Positions 18,301-27,350 of a stretch of DNA of 64,000 bases are shown one piece after another; position 1 is the first letter of the stretch, and each line of letters opens with the position of its first letter. The notes under the pieces are model-generated. The model worked only from the letters and a program-made list of their open reading frames with translations. It did no database searches and was not told the origin of the DNA. The stretch lies in the NCBI GenBank assembly GCA_019634615.1, contig JAHCAZ010000001.1, positions 186,001 to 250,000 of the forward strand. The letters are read 5' to 3'. Both the position numbers and the translations under genes were made by a program. This DNA comes from Opitutaceae bacterium (GTDB taxonomy: Bacteria; Verrucomicrobiota; Verrucomicrobiia; Opitutales; Opitutaceae).

Positions 18301-18324
18301 TCAACGCTCAACGCTGAACGCTCA
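18301..18324 (+). repeat. Family A heptamer array, followed by a B element
   Basis: About three AACGCT units (CAACGCTCAACGCTGAACGC) precede the B element at 18339-18410 by 14 bp. The same A-then-B order occurs at 47529-47658 and 49596-49674. Confidence 0.75.
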
Positions 18325-18338
18325 GGTTTCGGAACGGT

Positions 18339-18410
18339 GTAGCTACGAGCGTGAGCGAGTGGGGGTTTGGCGAGCGATGCGCTCATCCACTCGCTCACGC
18401 TCGTAGCTAC
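18339..18410. repeat. Family B inverted repeat, 24-bp perfect arms
   Basis: The arm 18339-18362 (starting GTAGCTACGAGCGTGAGCGA) is the exact reverse complement of 18387-18410; the loop is 24 bp. The stop codon of the sialidase-like gene (18343-18345) lies inside the left arm, so the last 22 codons of that ORF are repeat sequence. Confidence 0.88.
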
Positions 18411-19719
18411 TGGGTGAAGGCTTTAGCGTTGGACCTTGATTCTTCGCCCTTGATCCCGAGTCGGCTTCCCGGGTTCGAAAATCCTCCACCCGCCGGAACA
18501 GGTAGTAATTGGCGTCGTGGCCGGCGCGGGTGCCGCCGGTGGAATCGGTGATCGCGGTGCGAATCGTGACCAGCAGGTCGTCGCCCTCGATCAGGAAGAA
18601 CGGGTACTGGAACCCGTGCCGCGTGTGGTAATAACCGCCGCCGAACGGGCCGTCGAAGGCGGCCTCGCGCATGGCCGGGTCATCGGCCAGCAGGCGTTCG
18701 TCAGCGACCACCGTGCGCTCGACCGTCCAACGGGCGAGGTCGGGCGACGAAACCAGGACCAAGATGCCGCGAAACCGCTCGGCGTTGTAGCGCGCGTTGC
18801 GGTAGGCCTCGGGAATGTATGAGCAGATCGACCAATAGCGGTCGGAGCGCGGATCGTAGCGGACGATGAAACGCACGCACCCGCCGGGGAAATCGACGAA
18901 CCCGGAGCCGGTCGGGTCCGCAGGATCAAAGGCGCCGCCCGAGAACGAAATCGCCGGCGCGCTTCCGGCGGGGCTGGGATGCACGCGCACGATGGCGGCT
19001 TTCATGCCGATGCCGGCGCCGTTGGGGTAGCGGTTGTCGACGCGCAGCATGACCACGAGACCACCCTCGCGCGTCGGTACGGGGCAGCCTTCGAGCCAGC
19101 CCGAGAACGTGCCGTCCAGCCAGCCCGTGTCGCGCGAGAGGCCGTTTGACGGCAGCCACGCGGCTGGATCGAGGAGGTCGGCGCGTGCATCGGCCGCGAG
19201 CACGGTGATGCGCGTGTCGCCGAAGGTGGGACTCAGCGGATGCTCGACTGCCGTCCAGATGCGGCCGGCAAAGGGCACAGTCAGCGGCCCGCTTGCGTGG
19301 GTGCGTCCGTCGGTCGACACGATGAGCCGCCCGCGACCCGGTGCCGCGGCCGTCCAGGTCGCGCCGTGGTCGATCGACCGACGGATCACGAGGCCGCCGC
19401 CGGAGGCCGCGGCGCCGATGCTGAAAAGCTCGGTGTCGCGGCGGAAAAATGAGTTCCAGAACAGGCCGGTCTCGTCGGGCCCGGGCACGGTCAGATCCCG
19501 CATGGCGCCCAACCGGGTCCAGGTGCGGCCGTCGTCGCGAGAGCGGTACAAGTACGTCTGGGCGGAGCGGTCCTCGCTCGAGCCGGGGCCGTATTCGTCG
19601 TGCGAGGTCAGCAGCGAGCCATCGGCGCAGCGGATGAGCGACGGCGAGCCGAGGAAGATGCCGGACGCGGGCGGGCGGTACGCGACGACGGTCCCGGGCA
19701 GGGGGAAATCAGCTTTCAA
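18343..19719 (-). CDS. Sialidase-like (BNR/Asp-box) six-bladed propeller protein
   Basis: The 458-residue protein has no signal peptide. Asp-box motifs SRDDGRTWTRLG and SIDHGATWTAAA and the N-terminal GSPSLIRCADGSLLTSHDEYG place it in the exo-alpha-sialidase-like superfamily; many such proteins do not act on sialic acid. The only available start is a TTG at 19719, inside a family A repeat. The last 22 codons, from about SSYERERVDERI on, come from a family B repeat. The fold seems complete between about residues 5 and 420. It lies 43 bp downstream of the AMP nucleosidase gene. Confidence 0.75.
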   Translation of the reverse strand: MKADFPLPGTVVAYRPPASGIFLGSPSLIRCADGSLLTSHDEYGPGSSEDRSAQTYLYRSRDDGRTWTRLGAMRDLTVPGPDETGLFWNSFFRRDTELFSIGAAASGGGLVIRRSIDHGATWTAAAPGRGRLIVSTDGRTHASGPLTVPFAGRIWTAVEHPLSPTFGDTRITVLAADARADLLDPAAWLPSNGLSRDTGWLDGTFSGWLEGCPVPTREGGLVVMLRVDNRYPNGAGIGMKAAIVRVHPSPAGSAPAISFSGGAFDPADPTGSGFVDFPGGCVRFIVRYDPRSDRYWSICSYIPEAYRNARYNAERFRGILVLVSSPDLARWTVERTVVADERLLADDPAMREAAFDGPFGGGYYHTRHGFQYPFFLIEGDDLLVTIRTAITDSTGGTRAGHDANYYLFRRVEDFRTREADSGSRAKNQGPTLKPSPSSYERERVDERIARQTPTRSRS

Positions 19720-19738
19720 CGTTCGACGTTCAGCGTTT
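19715..19738 (-). repeat. Family A heptamer array, inverted copy
   Basis: Reads CAACGTTCGACGTTCAGCGT on the plus strand, a degenerate AGCGTTN array. It overlaps the TTG start of the sialidase-like gene. With the array at 18301-18324 it brackets that gene in inverted orientation. Confidence 0.6.
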
Positions 19739-19762
19739 GGGCTGGGCCGCCTGGCGGTCCGG

Positions 19763-20533
19763 CTAGAACTTCAGGTGCTTTACCGTCACGCCCTTGTTGA
19801 TGAGCTGGTTCAGCGAATCGATGCCGATGCGCAGGTGGTCGTTCACATACGTCGCGTCGACCTTTTCGTCGCTGGCGGCGGTCTTGATCCCCTCGGGGGT
19901 CATCGGCTGGTCGGAGACGAGGAGAAGCGCCCCCGTCGGGGTCTCGTTGTAGAAACCGGTCATGAAGATCGTGGCGGTCTCCATGTCGATGGCGAGGGCG
20001 CGGATCTTCTTGAGGTACTTCTTGAACTTCTCGTCGTGCTCCCAGACGCGGCGGTTGGTGGTGTACACGGTGCCGGTCCAGTAGTCGCGGGAGCGCTCGC
20101 GGATCGTGGTCGAGATGGCCTTCTGGAGCGCGAAGGCCGGGAGGGCCGGCACCTCGGGCGGGAAATAGTCGTTGCTGGTGCCCTCGCCGCGGATGGCGGC
20201 GATCGGCAGGATGAGGTCGCCGAGCTCGGCGCGGTGCTTGATGCCGCCGCACTTGCCGAGGAAGAGCACGGCCTTGGGCGTGATCGCGCTCAGGAGATCC
20301 ATGACCGTCGCCGCGGTGGCGCTGCCCATGCCGAAGTTGATGATCGTGATGTTGCCCGCGGTCGCGTTGGGCATCGGCTTGTCCTTCCCCTTGACCGGGA
20401 CGCGGTGCCACTGCGCGAAGAGCTTCACGTAGCGGTCGAAATTCGTGAGGAGGATATAGTCGCCGAATTCATCCAGCGGCACGCCGGTGTAACGGGGCAG
20501 CCAGTTTTCGACGATGGCTTGGCGGGACTTCAT
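19763..20533 (-). CDS. amn: AMP nucleosidase
   Basis: About 256 residues of the short AMP nucleosidase form, which splits AMP into adenine and ribose 5-phosphate. Conserved phosphorylase-fold segments include TIINFGMGSATAATVMDLLS, VLFLGKCGGIKHRAELGDLI, DYWTGTVYTTNRRVWEHDE and the ribose-binding AIDMETATIF. ATG 20533 gives the family's usual MKSRQAIVENWLPRYTG start; an in-frame upstream start would add 12 atypical residues. Confidence 0.92.
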   Translation of the reverse strand: MKSRQAIVENWLPRYTGVPLDEFGDYILLTNFDRYVKLFAQWHRVPVKGKDKPMPNATAGNITIINFGMGSATAATVMDLLSAITPKAVLFLGKCGGIKHRAELGDLILPIAAIRGEGTSNDYFPPEVPALPAFALQKAISTTIRERSRDYWTGTVYTTNRRVWEHDEKFKKYLKKIRALAIDMETATIFMTGFYNETPTGALLLVSDQPMTPEGIKTAASDEKVDATYVNDHLRIGIDSLNQLINKGVTVKHLKF

Positions 20534-20588
20534 GGCGCCGACGATGACGGGTCCGGCCGCCCGGGGCACGGAGAAAATGGCCGACGCA

Positions 20589-21974
20589 TCACCGCTTGAC
20601 CGGCGGCACGTAGCCGAGGTCGGTGGCCTTGATCACGTAAGTGAAGCGGGTGGCGCCCTGCTTGTCGGTGCAGGTGACGGTGAGGATGCGGTCAGCATTC
20701 TGGCCGCTGACGGCGACGGTGACGAAGTTCTGGTCGCCCACGAGCGTCTCGCGGATCACCTGGGGATCCTCGGCCTTGGGGCTGGTCTCGACGGCCCAGG
20801 AGCCGCTGGTGAGCGGGGAGGAAGTGATGTCGTAGATCCAGGGGCCGTCGGGCGAAAGCTGCCGGCGGTAGATGCCGGTGTGGTGCACATCGCCGGTCAG
20901 GAACACGACGCCGGTGATGCCGTGGTCGCGGATGAAGGCGACGAGTTCCTCGCGTTCGCGACGGTAGGCCTCGTGGCCCTCGCTGCGCGCGTCGGTGGCG
21001 AGGAACTGGTTGCCGGTGGCGATGAACTTGAACGTGAACTGCTTCAGTTCCTTCGCCTGCAGGAGCGATTGCTTGAGCCAATCGAGCTGCCGGCGGCCCC
21101 ATTGCGTCTTCTCGGGATGGCGCTCCTGGTCGAGGCCGGCGCTGTCGCGGTGGTAGTGGTTGTCGAGGAGGATGAACACGGCGTCGCCCCAGTAGAACTT
21201 GGTGTAGATGCCGGCGTTGTCCGCTTCGCCATAGGTCGGGTTGCCCCAGTAGGCCTTGAAGATCTTCAGCGCCTCCTCCTTGAACTCGTAGGATCGGTCG
21301 GAGTCGTTCGGACCGTAGTCATGGTCGTCCCAGATCGCGTAGTGATGCATCCGGCCCAGCAGCTTCTGCATCTCGGGCACCGCCCGGTCGCGCGCCGCGC
21401 GGTACCAGAGGCCGCTGACGGAATCGTAATCGGCCTCGCGCCAATACCAGTTGTCGCCGAGCCAGAGCATGAAGTCGGCGTCGGTCTCGCCTGCGAGGCG
21501 GAGCGTCTCGACGGTCTTGCCGTAAGGTTTGCCGGGTCGGTCGTGGGCGGGGTCGTTGATGTAGGCACAGGACCCGACGAGGAACGTGAAGTCCGGCGGC
21601 GGCGTGCGCCACTCCCACTGCGTCTTGGTCTGGAAACGGGCCGGGTAGGGCAGGGGCAGCGGGGTGCCGTCGATCTGGAGCTCGTACTCGTAGGCGGTGC
21701 CCATATCGAGCAGGCCCGGGCGGAATTGCGTGATCTGCCCGCCGGCGGGCGTGGGGGCGGGGTTGCGATTGACCAGCTCGCGCGCCTCAGCGGGACGGCC
21801 GGCTGGCCAGTATTTGAGTGTCACGGTCTCAGCGTCTTGCGTTTCAACCCAGAGGAGGACCTCGCGATGAGCGCGGTAGCCGAGCATCGGGCCCGAGACG
21901 AGGCGGCCGGTAGCGTGGCTCACCGGCACGAGCATGAGGACCAAAACGCCAAGGAGGATCTTGCGGAGGGGCAT
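20589..21974 (-). CDS. PhoD-like alkaline phosphatase, exported
   Basis: The 461-residue protein has a signal peptide (ending PVSHA, about residue 21), an N-terminal fibronectin-like domain, and a metallophosphoesterase domain. Metal-site motifs: VGSCAYIND, LWLGDNWYW, WDDHDYGPND, FIATGNQF and VFLTGDVHHTG. PhoD enzymes hydrolyse phosphate mono- and diesters outside the cytoplasm, using Fe/Ca. It lies about 55 bp upstream of amn on the same strand, so the two may be co-transcribed. Confidence 0.9.
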   Translation of the reverse strand: MPLRKILLGVLVLMLVPVSHATGRLVSGPMLGYRAHREVLLWVETQDAETVTLKYWPAGRPAEARELVNRNPAPTPAGGQITQFRPGLLDMGTAYEYELQIDGTPLPLPYPARFQTKTQWEWRTPPPDFTFLVGSCAYINDPAHDRPGKPYGKTVETLRLAGETDADFMLWLGDNWYWREADYDSVSGLWYRAARDRAVPEMQKLLGRMHHYAIWDDHDYGPNDSDRSYEFKEEALKIFKAYWGNPTYGEADNAGIYTKFYWGDAVFILLDNHYHRDSAGLDQERHPEKTQWGRRQLDWLKQSLLQAKELKQFTFKFIATGNQFLATDARSEGHEAYRREREELVAFIRDHGITGVVFLTGDVHHTGIYRRQLSPDGPWIYDITSSPLTSGSWAVETSPKAEDPQVIRETLVGDQNFVTVAVSGQNADRILTVTCTDKQGATRFTYVIKATDLGYVPPVKR

Positions 21975-22137
21975 GGGCGGAAGTTGCCGGATTGCCCGGG
22001 GAGATGCAAAGGCGCAGTGCGCGGCGCGGGTGACAATTGGACGACGCAGGGGCGCCTCGGACGGTCAGGGTCCCACCCCAAAGAAAAGGCGCGACTCTGG
22101 CCGCCGGATCGTTCTTGTATGGTGGCCTACCCCCTAG

Positions 22138-23091
22138 ATGACCATTCCCCATAAAGTCAGGATCGGCGCCGTGGCGTGGGGCGCTTTTGTGCTTTTTCTG
22201 GTGACCGACATGCCCAGTCACCACTGGACCGGGGCCCTCCTGCTGCTGTCGGCGCTCGTTCTGATGCCGATGGCCTGGTGCCTGGCCCGCGACCTGGATG
22301 ACACCGGCTGGGCGGCGAAGCTCTGGCGGTTCGATCTCCAGCTGCAGTTGCCCGCGGCGCTCCTGTTGATGCCGGCATTTTGGCTGAACCCGGGTTGGCT
22401 GGCACTGGTGTGCGCGTTACCCTGGGCTTTCGTTCTGGGAGTGATGGCCGTGGACGGCTTCCTGCGCATTCGCCGGCATGGTTTCACGCCGCTCGGGCCG
22501 CTGTGCCGGGATGTCGGTTTGATCTATGCCTCGGTCGGCGGCATCTGGCTCCTGCTCGAGCGCTCGGGTTGGCAAACCCCGGAACTAAGCTCCGGCCTGT
22601 TTGCGCACCAGGCGGTGCATTTCCACTACTTCGGCTTCGTCCTCCCGCTGGTGGCCGGCCTGGCCCAAAACCGGCGGGCGCAATGCCCCATCGGCACCAC
22701 GGCCACCGTGCTCGTGATCATCGGCGTGCCGCTGGTTTCGCTGGCCACCGTGATGACTGCGTTCTGGCCGATCGATCTCCTGAAATCGCTCGTCACTTGG
22801 CTGCTGGTGGTCGGCGGCGTCGGGGTGGCTTGGCAGCACATCGTGCTCGCCGTGCAGGAACGCACGGTTCAGCCCCTCGCGCGTGGTCTGTGGTTCGTCG
22901 CCGGAGTGGCGCTGGCCGTCGGCATGCTGCTCGCCGGTCTCCATGCCTCTCGCCTGCTGCTGCCGCCCCTGCCTTGGCTCGATCTCCCGTGGATGGTTGC
23001 CCTGCACGGGACCCTCAACGCCCTCGGTTTCTCGCTGGCCGCGGTTCTGGCCTGGTGCCGCGCCGGCCGCGCGTGCTGTTGCGGGCGTTAA
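22138..23091 (+). CDS. Polytopic membrane protein, YndJ-like
   Basis: The 317-residue protein has about nine hydrophobic helices. HQAVHFHYFGFVLPLVAGL matches the conserved histidine segment of the YndJ-like family. No function is established for that family. It is preceded by about 160 bp without a gene. The C-terminus ends in a cysteine cluster (CRAGRACCCGR). Confidence 0.65.
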   Translation: MTIPHKVRIGAVAWGAFVLFLVTDMPSHHWTGALLLLSALVLMPMAWCLARDLDDTGWAAKLWRFDLQLQLPAALLLMPAFWLNPGWLALVCALPWAFVLGVMAVDGFLRIRRHGFTPLGPLCRDVGLIYASVGGIWLLLERSGWQTPELSSGLFAHQAVHFHYFGFVLPLVAGLAQNRRAQCPIGTTATVLVIIGVPLVSLATVMTAFWPIDLLKSLVTWLLVVGGVGVAWQHIVLAVQERTVQPLARGLWFVAGVALAVGMLLAGLHASRLLLPPLPWLDLPWMVALHGTLNALGFSLAAVLAWCRAGRACCCGR

Positions 23092-23138
23092 GGAATATGG
23101 ATTTTGTTTCTCATTGTAATTTAATGGCTTGAAATCTG

Positions 23139-23155
23139 ACCAGACTTGGTCTGGT
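23139..23155. promoter_or_regulatory. Palindrome ACCAGAC-TTG-GTCTGGT upstream of a toxin-antitoxin pair
   Basis: Perfect 7-bp arms around 3 bp, ending 8 bp before the antitoxin ATG, in a markedly AT-rich stretch (23092-23138) that probably holds the promoter. Phd/YefM antitoxins bind such palindromes to repress their own operon. Operator function is inferred from position and symmetry. Confidence 0.6.
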
Positions 23156-23163
23156 TGTGGACT

Positions 23164-23439
23164 ATGAAGACCGTCAACATTCAGGCCGCAAAGACCCATT
23201 TGTCGCGCTTGGTGGATTCGGTCGTCGAGGGGGGCGAAGAGATCGTCCTTGCCAAGGCAGGCAAACCGATGGTCCGCCTCGTACCCTATGTGTCGCCGCG
23301 CCCGCCGCGCATTCCCGGGCTTCTGGCCGGTCAGGTCGAGGAGGCTCCGGGTTGCTGGGACAGCGGCGACAATCCCCTTTACGAGGCGGCGAAGGGTCCG
23401 ATGTTTCATGGCGCCGTGGAAGAGCCGCCGCAGGGTTGA
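23164..23439 (+). CDS. Phd/YefM-family antitoxin
   Basis: The 91-residue protein starts MKTVNIQAAKTHLSRLVDSV and continues VVEGGEEIVLAKAGKPMVRLVP, the Phd/YefM DNA-binding fold. The C-terminal 40 residues (after IPGLLAG) would wrap the toxin. It is followed after 3 bp by the PIN-domain gene. ATG 23164 fits the family; an in-frame upstream start would add six residues overlapping the palindrome. Confidence 0.88.
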   Translation: MKTVNIQAAKTHLSRLVDSVVEGGEEIVLAKAGKPMVRLVPYVSPRPPRIPGLLAGQVEEAPGCWDSGDNPLYEAAKGPMFHGAVEEPPQG

Positions 23440-23442
23440 ACC

Positions 23443-23820
23443 ATGCGGCTGCTGCTCGATTCCCACGTCATCGTCTGGTGGTCGGCTTACCCGAGTCGGC
23501 TGCAGGCCAGGACCCGCGATCTCATCACCCGGCCCGAGAACGAGGTTTTCATCAGCGCGGCCTCGACGTGGGAGCTGGGCCTGAAGATGGCCCTCGGCAA
23601 ACTGCGACTCCCGGCGGACTACGCCGCGCAATTGTTGCAGCAGGGCCTTGACGAATTGCCCGTGCGCGTGGCGCACACGGTCCGCGCTGCCCAATTGCCG
23701 CCGCTGCACAACGACCCGTTCGACCGGTTGCTGATCGCCCAAGCCCTCGTCGAGGGCCTCGTGCTGGTCACAACCGACCGGCAGATCGTGCGCTACGACG
23801 TGCCGGTGCTGGATGCGTGA
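23443..23820 (+). CDS. PIN-domain toxin (VapC family)
   Basis: The 125-residue PIN ribonuclease has its acidic residues in place: Asp6 (LLLDSHVIVWW), Glu in SAASTWELGLK, and Asp in DPFDRLLIAQA and VTTDRQI. The sequence LLLDSHVIVWW marks the subgroup usually paired with Phd-type antitoxins, as here. When free it would cleave RNA and stop growth. Confidence 0.9.
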   Translation: MRLLLDSHVIVWWSAYPSRLQARTRDLITRPENEVFISAASTWELGLKMALGKLRLPADYAAQLLQQGLDELPVRVAHTVRAAQLPPLHNDPFDRLLIAQALVEGLVLVTTDRQIVRYDVPVLDA

Positions 23821-23844
23821 GGGCGGCCTTCGATTTCTGACGGC

Positions 23845-23916
23845 GTGGCTACGAGCGTGAGCGAGTGGGTGCTCGACTCCCGCAATGTGTGACCACTCGC
23901 TTACGCTCGTGGCTAC
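23845..23916. repeat. Family B inverted repeat, imperfect arms
   Basis: Arms 23845-23868 and 23893-23916, starting GTGGCTACGAGCGTGAGCGA, with three mismatches between them and a 24-bp loop. It sits between the PIN toxin and the convergent lipA gene; no A array accompanies this copy. Confidence 0.82.
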
Positions 23917-23926
23917 CAAGTCAGAC

Positions 23927-24823
<897 letters not shown>

Positions 24824-24872
24824 GGGCGGGAGATGGCCGCAAATTGCGCCACAAAGCGCAAAAAGAAAAGCA

Positions 24873-25571
24873 TCAGCCTTTTTGCGTAAATGTCGGACAG
24901 TCGCGCATGAACCCCGACCATTGTTCGCGGAACTCGCGGGCCAGGACCGCTTTGACCTCGGCCAGGTCCAGTTCGCGCCCGAGCTCGGCCTGCAGCGACG
25001 TCACCGTGCCGTCGGCGGCGCTGATCCCGCAGGGGACGATGCCCTGGAAGTGGGCGAGGTTGGCGTTCACGTTGAGCGCGAACCCGTGGTAGGTCACCCA
25101 GCGCTTCACGGCGACGCCGATGGCCGCCACCTTGCGCTTGCCGAGCCAGATGCCGGTGAGGCCCTCGCGGCGACTGGCGGCGAGTCCGAGCGCGCCGACG
25201 GCGTTGATCAGGACCTGCTCGAGGAAGCGCAGGTAGGCGTGCAGGTCCTTGCGGGAAGCGAGGGAGACGATGGGGTAGCCGACAACCTGGCCGGGACCGT
25301 GGTACGTGATGTCGCCGCCGCGGTTGGTCTTGGCCACGCTCACGCCCTCGCGGGCGAGCTGTTCCGCATTCCAGACGAGGTGGCTCTCGGCGCCGCTTCT
25401 CAACCCGACGGTGAAGACCGGTTCGTGCTCGGTGAAGACCAGCGTGTCGCCGATCTCGCCCGCGAGGTGCCGGGCCACGAGGTCTTGCTGACGCTGGAAG
25501 GCCTCCGCGTAGTCCGTGCGGCCCCAGTCGACGACGGCGACGGGGCGGGCGGTGGCGGATGCGGTGGACAT
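24873..25571 (-). CDS. lipB: Octanoyl-ACP:protein octanoyltransferase
   Basis: About 232 residues. It transfers octanoate from ACP to lipoyl domains. The catalytic Lys is in RRKVAAIGVAVKRWVTYHG-type sequence, the Cys nucleophile in GIVPCGI, and NRGGDITYHGPGQVVGYPI is the strongest family signature. The ATG at 25571 (MSTASATARP) is chosen; the upstream in-frame ATG adds 20 arginine-rich, atypical residues. Confidence 0.95.
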   Translation of the reverse strand: MSTASATARPVAVVDWGRTDYAEAFQRQQDLVARHLAGEIGDTLVFTEHEPVFTVGLRSGAESHLVWNAEQLAREGVSVAKTNRGGDITYHGPGQVVGYPIVSLASRKDLHAYLRFLEQVLINAVGALGLAASRREGLTGIWLGKRKVAAIGVAVKRWVTYHGFALNVNANLAHFQGIVPCGISAADGTVTSLQAELGRELDLAEVKAVLAREFREQWSGFMRDCPTFTQKG

Positions 25572-25676
25572 GCCATCACCATTGCGCAGTTCGCCTTGGC
25601 CGCAACCTCGTCGTGGACGCCGAATGATCATGCAGCTTCAGCTTGGCGGCGCGGGCGCATCCGCTAGTCCACAGGG

Positions 25677-27344
25677 GTGGTTACACCCGTTCCGTTATCC
25701 GCTGTCCGACCCGCGGGCGATCTGCTGCGCCGGGCCGAACTCAACTTCCGCCGGCTCCACGACGCCGAATTCCAGTTCGACGCGATGCTGACGGCCTTCA
25801 CGGCCAAGGACGCGCCGGGCGATTGGGTCGGGCGCTGCCTGCTGGCGCTGACCGAGTACGCCCAGCTCCTCGGCCGCGAGGCGCCGCACCTCGCCGAGAT
25901 CGTCGCCCGCCTGCCCAGCGCGCTCAATGCCCGCGGCTATATCGGTGAGATTCTCCCGCCCGGCACGGTCGACGAGAACCAGATCGGCGGCCACAACGCG
26001 CTCCTGCGCGGCCTCTGCGAATACCAGCGCTGGCGCCCCGACGAGCGCGTGCGCACGATGATCCGGAGCATCATCGAAAATCTCCTTCTGCCCACGCGTC
26101 CGCTGTGGGACGCCTATCCCGACCAACCGGATCTGGCGCTGCGTGACAGTCAGCTCGTCGGGCTGACCATGCATCGGACTTCCGGCGTCTGGCGCGGATT
26201 GTCGACCGACATCGGCGTCGGCTTCTTCACGCTCGATTGCCTGACCCAGGCCTATGCCGTGGAGCCGTCGCCGGCGCTGCGCGAGTTGATCGAGACCGTG
26301 ATCGCCCGCTACGCGCGGTTTGATCCGGTGCAGCACAGCGCGCAAACGCATTCGACGCTGAGCACGCTGCGCGGCATCATCCGCTGGTGGCGCGACGTCG
26401 ATCCGCGGCCCGAGTATCTCGAGCTGGTGCGCACCCGGTATGCCCGCTATCGCGACCTTGCCGAGACGGAACACCACGGAAACTACAACTGGTTCGGCCG
26501 GCCCGAGTGGACCGAGCCGTGTGCCATCGTCGACGCGTTTCTCCTCGTCGTGCAGTTGTGGTCGGCGACGGGGGATGCTGCCTATCTCGAGGAGGCGCAC
26601 CGGATCTTTTTCAACGCGCTGGCGCACGCGCAGCGGCCGAACGGCGGCTACGGCTGCGACCTGTGCACGGGGGCGAAAGGGCTGCTGTTCGCCGCGCCGC
26701 ACGAGTTCTTCGAGGCCCCCTGGTGCTGCTCGATGCGGGGAGCGGAGGGGCTCGCCCGCGCGGCGCAGTACGGCTGGTTCACGGGGACCGATGAGTTGGT
26801 GCTGCCGTTTTACTTCGGCGGGACGGTCAAGCTCACGTTCCCGGACGGCCAGGTGGAGATCGCGCAGCACAGCGACTATCCGCTCGAGGGGAAGGTGCGG
26901 CTCGAGGTCACGTCATCGACGCTGACCAAACCCAAGTCTTTGCGCTGCTTCGCGCCGTCGTGGTGTCCGCCGCGGCGGTTCCGGTTCACGCTGAATGGCG
27001 CGCCGGTCGCCGCGAAGATCGAGGGGAGCTTCGCCTGCGTCACGGTCGCATTGCGCGCCGGCGACGTCGTGGCGGTGACCTTCCCCTTCGAGATCGCGGC
27101 TGTCCCGCTGCAGAATCCCGGACGCCAGCCGGGTCACCATCGTTTCGCGCACGGTCCGCTGCTGCTCGGGCATGCGGGGGCGGAAGCCGTCGCCATGCCG
27201 GCCGACACGGTCTTTACGCCGACGGGGCCGGCGCGTTATCGTTGCGCCGCCTCGGGGCGCACGCTGGCGCCCTTGCCGGCATTGATCGACCTCCCCGAGG
27301 CTGCCGCCAAGTCCGCCCGCACCCAGCTCATCTTCAACGCCTGA
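25677..27344 (+). CDS. GH127-like glycoside hydrolase (DUF1680, beta-L-arabinofuranosidase type)
   Basis: The 555-residue protein has the (alpha/alpha)6-barrel plan of DUF1680 proteins and no signal peptide, so it acts in the cytoplasm. EPCAIVDAFLLVVQLWSATG and APWCCSMRGAE supply the Glu-x-Cys and Cys-Cys pattern that, in GH127 beta-L-arabinofuranosidase, forms the Zn site and the Cys nucleophile. The sequence is divergent, so the sugar cannot be named. The GTG at 25677 is the likely start. It leads a same-strand run with GH172 and GH32/43-like genes. Confidence 0.75.
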   Translation: MVTPVPLSAVRPAGDLLRRAELNFRRLHDAEFQFDAMLTAFTAKDAPGDWVGRCLLALTEYAQLLGREAPHLAEIVARLPSALNARGYIGEILPPGTVDENQIGGHNALLRGLCEYQRWRPDERVRTMIRSIIENLLLPTRPLWDAYPDQPDLALRDSQLVGLTMHRTSGVWRGLSTDIGVGFFTLDCLTQAYAVEPSPALRELIETVIARYARFDPVQHSAQTHSTLSTLRGIIRWWRDVDPRPEYLELVRTRYARYRDLAETEHHGNYNWFGRPEWTEPCAIVDAFLLVVQLWSATGDAAYLEEAHRIFFNALAHAQRPNGGYGCDLCTGAKGLLFAAPHEFFEAPWCCSMRGAEGLARAAQYGWFTGTDELVLPFYFGGTVKLTFPDGQVEIAQHSDYPLEGKVRLEVTSSTLTKPKSLRCFAPSWCPPRRFRFTLNGAPVAAKIEGSFACVTVALRAGDVVAVTFPFEIAAVPLQNPGRQPGHHRFAHGPLLLGHAGAEAVAMPADTVFTPTGPARYRCAASGRTLAPLPALIDLPEAAAKSARTQLIFNA

Positions 27345-27350
27345 TTGCCT

